DNA from: Morinoia aosen
Lineage: Eukaryota > Arthropoda > Malacostraca > Amphipoda > Talitridae
DNA: 64,000 bases
NCBI GenBank assembly: GCA_030386875.1
Contig: CM059576.1
Location: 19,968,058 to 20,032,057 of the forward strand
Reading direction: 5' to 3'
Under the pieces are notes generated by a model, which worked only from the letters and a program-made list of their open reading frames with translations, ran no database searches and was not told where the DNA came from. Shown here in pieces: positions 1 to 8,525 of this stretch; positions within the stretch are counted from its first letter, which is position 1, and every line of letters begins with the position of its first letter. A program made the translations under genes and the position numbers.

Positions 1-1287
1 GGGAGTGGTTTAGGACTGAAAGTTGGTAATGAGAGACTGAGCTGTTTGTTGTATGCTGATGATGTGGTTGTGGTTAGTGAATGTGGTCATGAACTACAAA
101 GGATGCTTGACATTGTGAATGGATATAGTACAGATTTCAAGATGAATTTTGGTGCCGATAAAAGTAAGGTCATGGTTATAAATAGTGATGAGACTGATAG
201 AGACAGACTGAGGAATATTGGAGAAATCAGAATAGGTAGAACAAAAGGATACAAATATCTAGGTTGTATGATAAGTGAAGATGGATGTACTAGAACTAAA
301 GGTGAGAAAGTGGCTAAAGCAATGCAGTGGAGTGGACGGTTAGGTAGTGTGGCCAGATACAGAGCAAACAAGCACGAATGTGTGAGAGGAATGTGGAAGT
401 ATGTTGCTGTACCTAGTGTCATGTATGGTATGAGTGCTCTTGCTTGGAATGGAAGTGATCTTGAAAAGCTGGATGTGATACAAAATAAGGTAGGACGTGT
501 AGCATTGGGTGCTCCAAAATGGACAGCTATAGAAGCCATTAGAGGTGACCTAGGGTGGAGCCTATTTTCAGAAAGAATGATGAAAGCTGTGCTGAATTAT
601 AAGGTGAGAATTGAAGGAATGCAGAATAGCAGGTGGGTAAGGCGAATCTTTGAATGGAATCTGAGTGTAAGCTATTGGGAGAAAGTATGTTGGGGGCATG
701 CAAGGAAACTCAGTATGCAAAAGATTATTCATGTTAGAATTGGGAGACCTGTGGATGACTGGAGTTTAATAAATGTTGGAGGTGCAGGGCCTGAGTGGGA
801 CTGCAAGAGGTGGAAGAAAGAGATTGAGAGACAAACAAAAGAGTATGGATTGAATAAGTGGAAGCTTAGCATGATGCGGAAGCCTACACTTAACTGGTGT
901 ATGAAAAAGAAAGCACCCAAGTTTGAGCTGTTCTATGATGGTAGTTTTGGAAGTCAACTCTTGTTTGCTGTGAGATGTAAGTCATTGAGTGTGAACAGAC
1001 GTACATGGAGATGGAATGAGAATAATAACAGATTATGTCAGCAGTGTAACAGTGGAGTAGAGGAAACAATTGAGCATTTTGTGCTGGAATGTAGTAAGTA
1101 TGAGCAAGAGAGAGAGAGTTTTATGAATGTGGTGTCTGAGCAGTATGGAGAGAATGAGTGGAATGCCAGATGTGCTGAAGATGATTGCAGTATGAGCTGT
1201 CTTGCTGGATTGGATCGGGAGTGTAATGCGAGTATCACTGAGGCTATGAAAGTGTTTCTTGTGCGTGCCTGGAGTAAGAGACAGTGA
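1..1287 (+). CDS. non-LTR retrotransposon reverse transcriptase, 3' part (5' end outside window)
   Basis: The frame is open from base 1, so the protein is cut by the window edge. The visible part begins just before the polymerase motif LLYADDVVVV (residues about 15-25), the catalytic YADD box of a non-LTR reverse transcriptase. It continues through the thumb (KSKVMVINSDE, then YKYLGCMISEDG) and an ALGAPKWTAIEAIRGDLGW segment. It ends in a cysteine/histidine knuckle, CQQCNSGVEETIEHFVLEC, typical of the C-terminus of these ORF2 proteins. No RNase H domain is seen after the RT. No internal stop occurs before the TGA at 1285-1287. The family is certain at RT level; the clade is not assigned. A repetitive hexamer tail follows downstream, as expected for a LINE 3' end. 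Confidence 0.9.
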   Translation, partial: GSGLGLKVGNERLSCLLYADDVVVVSECGHELQRMLDIVNGYSTDFKMNFGADKSKVMVINSDETDRDRLRNIGEIRIGRTKGYKYLGCMISEDGCTRTKGEKVAKAMQWSGRLGSVARYRANKHECVRGMWKYVAVPSVMYGMSALAWNGSDLEKLDVIQNKVGRVALGAPKWTAIEAIRGDLGWSLFSERMMKAVLNYKVRIEGMQNSRWVRRIFEWNLSVSYWEKVCWGHARKLSMQKIIHVRIGRPVDDWSLINVGGAGPEWDCKRWKKEIERQTKEYGLNKWKLSMMRKPTLNWCMKKKAPKFELFYDGSFGSQLLFAVRCKSLSVNRRTWRWNENNNRLCQQCNSGVEETIEHFVLECSKYEQERESFMNVVSEQYGENEWNARCAEDDCSMSCLAGLDRECNASITEAMKVFLVRAWSKRQ

Positions 1288-1540
1288 CTGGAATGAGCCA
1301 GTCTGGTAGAATGGGCTGTAATGACCCAATGTGCCGGGGGATGGTGTTTTGACACACTGGTTGTCCCGGTGATGCCTTCCAATGGAGGCTTGTGACAAGG
1401 ATCGTAGATCCTGAGTAGTTTAGTGGACAAGTCTGGTATTAGGCGCTGAACTCTTTGTGTGAAAATTGTGGAGGGAATTGTAGGCCGTTACAAAGGCCCC
1501 GACACTGTCGGCCCTCAAGTTCAAGTTCAAGCTCAAAACA
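1288..1540 (+). other. 3' UTR and hexamer tail of the non-LTR element
   Basis: This GC-richer stretch follows the RT stop and ends in tandem GTTCAA-like hexamers near 1514-1535, where the composition drops to AT-rich flank. Short tandem tails are typical of CR1/L2-type and related LINEs. The exact 3' border is inferred from the end of the hexamer run. Confidence 0.6.
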
Positions 1541-1734
1541 TTACATTCTTCTCTAAAATGAGGGTTTGCTTAGTTATAATACGCAATATACTTACTGTAT
1601 TCTAAAAAAAAATTTATTTTGGAGATGTCCTAAACATTATAGTAGGAACACGGAACACTGCTCAGCACCAGAACAAGTAAGAAAATATGTCACACTCCAA
1701 GTTTTTATTCCATCGCACCCTTAATGTCTAAAAG

Positions 1735-2290
1735 TTAACAAAATTTCTGCTATCATCACACCTGAAGCCTTTGGTTATTTGATGATATATTCAGGATCTA
1801 GGTGGGGGTAAAACATGCTAAAATAGCTCCTAGTGTAGAAAACATTTATGTGGTTTACTGCAGATTCTCTTATAGGCTTTTTTGTCTATTTGAATGTTAG
1901 ATCAAAATATTTTACTGCTTTTTGGCTCAGATAAATGCATAATTAACACATTTCCTGCTAAGTGACCCACCGGTGGTCACTAAGGTGATTTTCATAGTGT
2001 TGCTGACCTACCTGCAGTCACTAAATCATATTTTGTTAGTACTCAATTGAAGCTAAATAAATGCCCAATCCAGTAAATGTTTGCTATTTTCAAAGTTGAT
2101 TACCACAATTGACTTCAAATTTGAATTGAATACTGAGCTTCAATTTAACATTGCAGTTAATGTGTTAATGAGATACAAGTTCTATTTTCCTGTTGTTTGT
2201 ATTTTGACCTTACTAAATTGGCATGTGCGTGCAGTGTTAGGTAGTTAGCATTGCTTTTCTGTGCCAAGGTAAATTTTATTGGTTAATGTG
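1735..2290 (+). repeat. duplicated 5' flank of zinc-finger copy A (matches 37440-37730)
   Basis: Segments 1735-1930 and 2175-2280 align colinearly with 37445-37640 and 37635-37720, the flank upstream of zinc-finger copy B. Both contain CATCACAC..GAAGCCTTT followed by GATATATTCAG and GGGTAAAACATGCTAAAAT. This shows that the segmental duplication includes upstream DNA and not only exons. Copy A carries a 218-bp MITE here that copy B lacks. No gene is seen in this stretch. Confidence 0.75.
1947..2164. mobile_element. TTAA-flanked MITE (piggyBac-type target)
   Basis: The element is flanked by TTAA at 1943-1946 and 2165-2168. Its ends are inverted: CACATTTCCTGC on the left and GCAGTTAATGTG on the right. 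It contains the ACCCACCGGTGGTCAC palindrome. Paralogous flank B (about 37640) lacks the 218 bp, which supports a real insertion. Assignment to piggyBac rests on the TTAA target and short inverted ends; no transposase is present. Confidence 0.65.
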
Positions 2291-2775
2291 AAGGAGATGC
2301 AGCTAATCAATTTTTGAAACTTTGTTACCCAAAACATATCAATTATATTGAAATGAACAACTTTTCATTAAAGCACTTTATAGGGCAATTGAGTATTTAA
2401 TGAGTTATGGCGGTAAATTACTGACCAAAACCCTAGTGTTTGAAGCGGCAAGTAATTCAAGGAGCACGTCCGATGGCAAACTGCACTGCCATCTTCCTTC
2501 TAGCACGCTCGTCATCAAAGACAAAACCAAACCTACCGCTATACCTTGTTAAATACTGATTTACCGCAAAAAGTGTATAGAAGAAAAGTAGTTTATTTCG
2601 ATGTTATTACCATGATTCAAGCAACAAAAATTCTAAAATTGATAAATAGATATTTAGGTAAATCTGAAGGATATGTCAGTTATCGATTTTCCACTTTTTG
2701 GTGCCTGAACCTAATTAATTGAATCGGTCAATATCTATTTTAGGTGCTGCACGGAAATTAATAATTTGGGGGCAA

Positions 2776-3652
2776 ATAATCGGTAAATGTTGAGGACTTG
2801 ACCATAATTGATTATCGAATATTCAATGCCGAAATAATGTTAATCAGAACCAAAGAAACAAGTTTTTTTCAATGCACTTTCCGGCGGAAACGAATATTTT
2901 AAAAGTTATAGCGGTAAATGAGTTAACGGAACTCCAGTGTTTAAGGCGGGAATAAATGAAAAAGGGAAGCATCACCCTATTACAAACGTAAAGAGGTTGG
3001 GTCGAGAGGGGTAGCCACAGTTCTTTTAGCGAAAATTGGAAATCAATTGAAATTCTACTATGCATAAACATAATTAATGAGATGACGAGTTATATTGTCG
3101 ATGCGAAAGACTTAACTCGAAAGTTTCCAGATACGTCGAACCGACAATATACCGTCATCCTATTTATTACGTTGTATTTATTATTATTATTACGTAATTA
3201 TTACGACTCTTCCCCCATGTCGTTGAGTCCATTTTAGGGTCTTCCCCTTCTTTTTGGCGGGCTTGGACACACTCGATCGTTCGACGTAATGGGTCGGTTA
3301 AAACGTTTCTTTATAATTTTCACTTAAAGAACTGTTGCTAACCCTCACGACCCAACCTCTTTACGTTTGTAATAGGGGGTTTGCTTCTCTTCTTTATTTT
3401 TTCTAGCAAAATTGGCTTGGTTGGCGCGCGGCAACGCCTGTTTACTTTCACGTCGGACCGCGCGGTATATTTTTCCCCGCCTGAAACACTGGAGTTCCGT
3501 TAACTCATTTACCACTATAACTCTAAAAATACTCGATTCCGCCAGAAAGTGCATTGAAGAAAACTTCTTTCTTTTGATCTGATCAACATTATTTCGGCAT
3601 CGAAAATTCGAAAATCAATTATGGTCAAGGCCTCAACATTTACCAAATAATC
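2776..3652. repeat. foldback element copy with about 180-bp inverted arms
   Basis: Arms 2776-2960 and 3476-3652 are inverted matches (GGTAAATGTTGAGG..CCATAATTGATT outward, GAGTTAACGGAACTCCAGTGTTT inward). A second inverted pair lies inside (2973-3045 with 3318-3378; word ACGTAAAGAGGTTGGGTCG). A third, about 20-bp hairpin sits at 3079-3098 with 3141-3160 (core TATATTGTCG). The centre, 3046-3318, shows no gene. Confidence 0.65.
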
Positions 3653-3654
3653 AA

Positions 3655-4205
3655 TAAAGGAACACATTTAAATACCTTTTACTTGAATGACATTCTGCTC
3701 GCTGATGCGTTATTTTTGAATAATTGTACTTTGAAGTTGGCGCCGGCGCACCCGCGCCGGCGCCGTAATTTAGTTAATAAGGGTAGTTAACCCCCTATTA
3801 CCAACGTAAAGAGGTTGGGTCGTGAGGGTTAGCCACAGTTCTTTTAGTGAAAATTATAAATAAAGCTTCTAACCCACCCATTAGGGTGACGACCGCATAT
3901 ATGTTGTTTATATCAGCTCAGAGATGGCGACCACCATGGGCGCCGCCATCTTGGACCCGATGTAAACAAGATTGCGGTCGTCACCCTAATGGGTGGGTTA
4001 GAAGCATTTTTTGTAATTTTCACTATGAGAACTGTGGCTAACCCTCACGACCCAACCTCTTTACGTTTGTAATAGGGGATTAAGTACCCTCATTAACTAA
4101 ATTATGAGCGCCGGCGCCAACTTCAAAGTACAATTATTAAAAAAAACGCATCAGCGAGCAGAATGTCATTCATGTAAAAGGTTCTTAAATGGGTTCTTTT
4201 AGTGA
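3655..4205. repeat. second foldback copy, about 550 bp and almost entirely palindromic
   Basis: Outer arms 3655-3790 and 4080-4205 match in inverted orientation (GCATCAGCGAGCAGAATGTC, GCGCCGGCGCCAACTTCAAA). Inner arms 3791-3897 and 3973-4079 match almost base for base (AACGTAAAGAGGTTGGGTCG, CACCCATTAGGGTGACGACC). Only about 75 bp at the centre is unpaired. TTAA borders the inner palindrome at 3787-3790 and 4080-4083, so it may be a TTAA-target MITE inside a larger palindrome. Confidence 0.7.
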
Positions 4206-4849
4206 TTCTAAGCAACGAAATTTTTAATTTCCGTGCAGCACCTATAATAGATATTGACCATTGAATCAAAATAAACAAGTTTTCTTCTATGCACTTTCCG
4301 TCTCAAATGGGTATTTTACGATTTATTACGATTTAAGAATGCGCTTGAATAAACAGCTACTCATCGATTTTCAAATTTTTGTTGCTTGAATCATGGTAAT
4401 AACATTGAAATAGACAACTTTTCATCTATACACTTTTTTCGTCAATTGAGCATTTAACGAGGTATAGCGGTAGGTTTGGTTTCGTATTTAATGACGATCG
4501 CGCTGGGAACGAGTGCGCATTGCAGTGTTGCTGTCCGACGTGCTCCTTGAATTACTTGCCGCTTCAAACACTGGAGTTGCGTTGAGTCATTTATCGCTAT
4601 AACTAATAAAATACTCATTTGAGACGGAAAGTGCATAGAAGAAAACTTGTTTATTTCGATCTAATTAACTATGCTAAGGCATCGAAATTTACAAAATTGA
4701 TAACTGACATATCTTTCAGATTTACCAATATTTATTCCATCTCATTCATCATCTAAAACGACTAGGCCTATTGACAAGCATTCAGAATGTATGATCATTA
4801 GAGGCAGTTCGGGTAGCAAGATTTGGTAAACATTAAGGAGAGGATCATA

Positions 4850-5480
4850 ATCAATTTTCCACTTTTCGGTACCTAAACAATAGTTAATTAGATCTAAATA
4901 AAGAATTTTTCATCTATGAATTTTCCGCAGGAAATGAGTATTTAACGAGTTATAGCGGTAAATTACTTACCGCAACTCTAGTGTGAAGCAGAAAGTAATT
5001 CATCGAGTACGTCGGCCGGGAAGACTACAATAGACTCTCCCTTCCAATGCGCTTGAATGGTCGAGTGCGCATTCCCACCATCTAAGACAAAAATTAACAT
5101 ACTGCTATAATTCGTTATTTTTGGGTGATAACATTTAATGTGTTATTAACTAAAAGATTCTAGAAGTGAATTCTGGCTCCTCAGGCTCCGCAGGGTTGGC
5201 TAATAATACATTACAAAGTACCCAAACGTACTCTTAACAGCTCAATCGCGCAATAACTAAACATACCGCTATAACTCATAAAATACTCACTTGCCACAAA
5301 AACAGTGTTAATGAAAAGTAGTTATTTTGATGTTATTACCGTGATTCAAGCAACAAAAAATAAAAAATCAAATAGTAGCTGTTTATTCGAGCGCATTTGT
5401 CATCACAGGCAAAACTAAACCTACTGCTATAACTCATTTAATACCCATTTTCTGTGGAAAGTGCATAGAAGAAAAATTGT
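4850..5480. repeat. further diverged copies of the foldback family
   Basis: Words such as TTATAGCGGTAAATTACTTACCGCAACTC and the inverted form (ACCGCTATAACTCAT) recur at 4930-5000, 5270-5300 and 5425-5440. They are the same modules as in 2320-4672. No gene is seen. Around 4780-4815 and 5585-5610 short pieces of the zinc-finger 5' flank reappear. Confidence 0.5.
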
Positions 5481-5699
5481 TTATTCCGATCTAATTAACT
5501 ATGTTTAGGCAACAAAAATTAAAAAATAGATTATAGTCCTCTCCTTTACAAATACCCAAGATTTTTATTTGAATGAATTATAAAAATGAGAATTAGTTGT
5601 ATATTTGATTTGGAAGGATGAGTCAATGTTGATTTCAGTGTTGTCAACGATTTTAATAATATTGTTCGCACGAAACACTAAAGGAACACATTTAAAAGT

Positions 5700-5872
5700 T
5701 GTGCGGTCAGAGAAACAAGTATGGTGAGCTTGGCGAAGTTTATTTGGCTAGGTGTTGGCAGGAGGAGGTATGATGAGAGATTAAGCACCTGGCCTCGACA
5801 GAGCGGCTTCTTATTGGTGTCTTCCAGATACAGACAAAGCTACTACAGATAACATGTGCGGAGATGCCGCAT
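5700..5872 (-). repeat. 3' LTR of the gypsy element
   Basis: This repeat is identical over 173 bp to 14820-14992. On the plus strand it starts TGTGCGGTC and ends ATGCCGCAT. On the element strand it contains AATAAA (complement of 5739-5744), a likely polyadenylation signal. The exact last base is chosen so that the AAAGT target duplication abuts. Confidence 0.9.
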
Positions 5873-5895
5873 ATATGTCCCCCCCCCCCCCGACA
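5873..5895 (-). promoter_or_regulatory. candidate polypurine tract (run of 13 G on the element strand)
   Basis: The plus strand shows 13 consecutive C at 5879-5891, next to the inner edge of the 3' LTR. Read on the element strand this is a G-run directly upstream of the LTR, the position of a plus-strand primer. A pure G homopolymer is unusual for a polypurine tract and may vary in length. Confidence 0.55.
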
Positions 5896-7551
5896 GTTGT
5901 TAGAATACCACAAAAATAAAACGGTTACACGAAATTCAAGATTCGCAGAATGAAAGCAATCAATGAAAAACAAAAAGAAAAGAATGAAAATAATCAAGTC
6001 ATGAATTGACAATAATGTATTTCAGGAAAAAAAAATTGTACTATAATTCTAAACGCAAAAGAACTATTATGACATCGCTCGTAGCCGTTCTACATTAATT
6101 TACGTTAACCGCATCGCAATTTATATCACCAAAAGTAAAAGAAATTAACAGTTGTTATCACGCCAAGCCTTATTTTCAAGCAAAACAAGCAAAAACAAGG
6201 TAGCTTCCAGCGAACAATATACGCAACCTGTCGTAATCAATTAAAAAAAACTTCGATACATCATTAAACGCATACAGCTCGCATACAGAATAAACGCAAA
6301 GCAGTTAGATTATAGGTAACGCATTCAACGCATTAAAACTAGAACGCGGAGGAATAAGAAAAAAAAATATCAGTAGGCCCAACGAAACAAAATAAACCGT
6401 AGAAAAGAAGCATTTACGGTTACTACACTATCACTACACTAAGAAATGATTGTAGGGTAACGCAACAACCACGTTGATTAATAAAACGCACAACTGAAGG
6501 TAGAACCAAAGCTCTAAAACTAGAACACGGTAAAATGCATGTTAAATTAAAAAACTTTTTACCAATTCACCCCCTGTCGCATCAGTTGGGTTATCTACAT
6601 AGTAAAATTAATAGAACGCCAAAAAATTGCATAAGTGTTAGGCCAAAAAAAATTTTTTTTTTTTTTTTTTTTTTTAGAGCACTAAAATTAAAATTAATTC
6701 ACCGCAGAAAAATAATATTTTAGCAAAACCGCATTCAACTAAAATGTTAAAACTTTTTTCAACCCATTAAAATTCGGAACTCATTACTCCAATCACCCTT
6801 TAAGAAAAGAATTCAAGCACGTTTAGTACGACTTCAACACAAAATTTAAAACATGTCATCATAAAAAAAACTTAATAACTAAAGCAAAAAGCAAAGCAAT
6901 GAAAAATATGCAAAGAAGCAAAGCAACTAACTTACCGTGCTTAAATATAATCAGCACGTCGACAGTCGTGAAGAACGGTGTAAAAGGGTCATATTAAAAC
7001 GCCATTTTAATATTTTTTTAAAACAACCTACCTCAAATCAATTAAAAAAAAAGTTCACCCGTTGCATCATCGCAAATACCTTTTGTGTTTTTCGCATAAT
7101 ACTTATACCAGAAAAATTTAAACCAAACAAAAATAGAAAATCGCAATGAATCATTTTTTAAAAAACCGCCATGTTCGAATTTCGGACTGTCACACAATTA
7201 AAAAAAAATGTAATCAAAACACAACATATTCAACTTAGAAATGTCACCTCTAACACCAAAAACAAATAAAGGATGTGCTAAGTAAAATTTTTGCGTCAAT
7301 ATAAAAAATAGTATACTTAAATTAAACACATGGGGTAAATAGTTTTAAAAATAGATTAACGAGAACACTGCGCGCATGTTTTATCGCGTGTTTCATGCGA
7401 TTTGCGTTTCATTTAACCACTGCGCGCCAGATTTCAAATAATTTAAAATCTAACACTTATAAATTTTCTGATTAATAAATTTTCAACGAATTTAATAAAA
7501 TTTCTCAGCTTTCTCATTTTTCAACTTGAGGCGATTGTATCACTAAAGTTC
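5896..7551 (-). other. A/T-rich 3' region of the gypsy element, no gene seen
   Basis: About 1.65 kb is strongly A-rich on the plus strand (T-rich on the element strand), with homopolymers such as the T-run at 6653-6675. No ORF with coding character is visible. A strong 5' splice-site match on the element strand, CACG|GTAAGT, lies around 6935 (complement ACTTAC at 6930-6935), but no matching acceptor is obvious. Confidence 0.5.
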
Positions 7552-7782
7552 TTAACGTTGATCTCGTAGACTAAGCAAAATCGTTGCTCTTCTTCGAAGA
7601 TAATGAAGAATCATGGCGAGTCCTAACGTCGAAAATAGGATGAGGATCACTATCAGCGCGATCTCCATGTTATTAAACTTTTGGTCAAACGCCACTGTCG
7701 TGCAGAGGACCAGAAAATCGTCATTTCCAGCGAAAGTCGTCGCCGCACCCGCGACAGCCTCGCCCTCGAATGCTTCAGCCAT
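7552..7782 (-). CDS. small single-pass membrane protein ORF in the env position of the gypsy element
   Basis: A 76-residue ORF begins at an ATG at 7782 with G at +4. Residues 1-38 are acidic and small (MAEAFEGEAVAG start). Residues about 39-60 form one hydrophobic helix (MEIALIVILILFSTLGLAMIL). The tail is basic (YLRRRATILLSLRDQR). This fits a single-pass membrane protein with a positive-inside C-terminus. A strong splice acceptor lies 23 nt upstream of the ATG, so a spliced subgenomic RNA could express it. Codon composition is GC-richer than the A/T-rich DNA around it, which suggests coding. It is far too short for a normal env glycoprotein, with no signal peptide, cysteines in series or furin site. 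No homologue is recognised. An ATG at 7802 in another frame precedes it. Confidence 0.45.
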   Translation of the reverse strand: MAEAFEGEAVAGAATTFAGNDDFLVLCTTVAFDQKFNNMEIALIVILILFSTLGLAMILHYLRRRATILLSLRDQR

Positions 7783-7805
7783 GGATGATTCGTCCCGCGC
7801 ATGCG

Positions 7806-7830
7806 CTGCAAGGAACAGATACAGAAAATA
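7806..7830 (-). promoter_or_regulatory. candidate 3' splice acceptor before the membrane ORF
   Basis: The element strand reads a CTAAT branch-like word, then a pyrimidine-rich tract ending TGTTCCTTGCAG, with the AG at 7807-7806. It lies 23 nt upstream of the ATG at 7782. This resembles the subgenomic env splicing arrangement of errantiviruses. The donor is not identified; it would be expected in the leader or gag region. Confidence 0.45.
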
Positions 7831-7908
7831 TTAGCATGGCCGTTACAAAAATAAAAATAAATACAACATATAATTTGGTATCAGATCTCGGTTGCCTGAC
7901 AACAGTCA

Positions 7909-8145
7909 TTAAACAACCACGATAAATCTCGCATATAGAGAATAAACGCTGATCGTATTGAAAAAAATTATCTCCGGTGACAAGCCACCTTTCTCACGAA
8001 TGCAATCTAAATTTGCTGATCGCCGGACATTCCGACGGAACAAAAATAGCACTACGGTACACGTCCGCAGTGTCAAAACAACCCATCTCGCAAGGTGAAC
8101 AGCAACCTCAGCGATTTGCAATTCGCCGTCGGCGCATCCGTTCAT
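7909..8145 (-). CDS. hypothetical small ORF between pol and the membrane ORF
   Basis: From an ATG at 8145 the frame encodes 78 residues with one hydrophobic stretch (WVVLTLRTCTVVLFLF) followed by RRNVRR. Its base composition is GC-richer than the adjacent A/T-rich region. It could be part of an env-like remnant or an upstream exon of the membrane ORF at 7782-7552, or chance. Nothing is recognised in it and no start context stands out. Confidence 0.2.
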   Translation of the reverse strand: MNGCADGELQIAEVAVHLARWVVLTLRTCTVVLFLFRRNVRRSANLDCIREKGGLSPEIIFFNTISVYSLYARFIVVV

Positions 8146-8525
8146 GATTAAAACTGTCAATTCAGCAATACGAATGTCTGAGTGAATTCGAGAAAAAAAT
8201 TAATGAAACGTCTTAGCGACAGCTAAACGAGACAGTACAAATTCCTCTGGGTTAAATGCTTAAACATTACATCAAATTACTTGAGCATAAAGCAACAGTA
8301 AACTTAACATATAAAAATACAACGCATTGATTACTGAGATTAACATGAATGCAAGCATATTGCATATAGCGAAGGAAACGCTTCTAAAATTATGATTATA
8401 TTCCTTAACATTATTGATAAACAATAATAAAACAACGTTAAAAGGTTTAAAAAAAAAACGGTAAAAGAGTAATACGTTACTCGTCGATTAGTGAGAACGT
8501 CATATAGTCCAATGAATTCGTCGTT

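Larger units (their letters stand above)
2320..4672. repeat. large nested palindrome of a modular foldback repeat family
   Basis: Sequence 2320-2640 is largely the reverse complement of 4390-4672; shared words include GAAGCGGCAAGTAATTCAAGG and its complement. Two further palindromes lie between them (2776-3652 and 3655-4205). Modules recur in both orientations here and at 4850-5480, 15000-16960 and 32100-34130. No coding frame is seen. The structure fits a terminal-inverted-repeat or foldback DNA element family that inserts into its own copies. The superfamily is unknown. Confidence 0.6.

Noticed and set aside
87..1430. Minus-strand ORFs opposite the RT at 1-1287
   Set aside because: They are shadows of the RT reading frame, with no domain.
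6653..6675. Poly-T run as a retrogene tail
   Set aside because: It lies inside the gypsy 3' region with other homopolymers, and no processed gene is next to it.
5896..7500. A full env gene in the gypsy element
   Set aside because: No long frame, signal peptide, cysteine pattern or fusion-like segment; only short ORFs are seen.
7613..7834. Plus-strand 73-codon ORF opposite the membrane ORF
   Set aside because: It is the antisense shadow of the better supported minus-strand frame.
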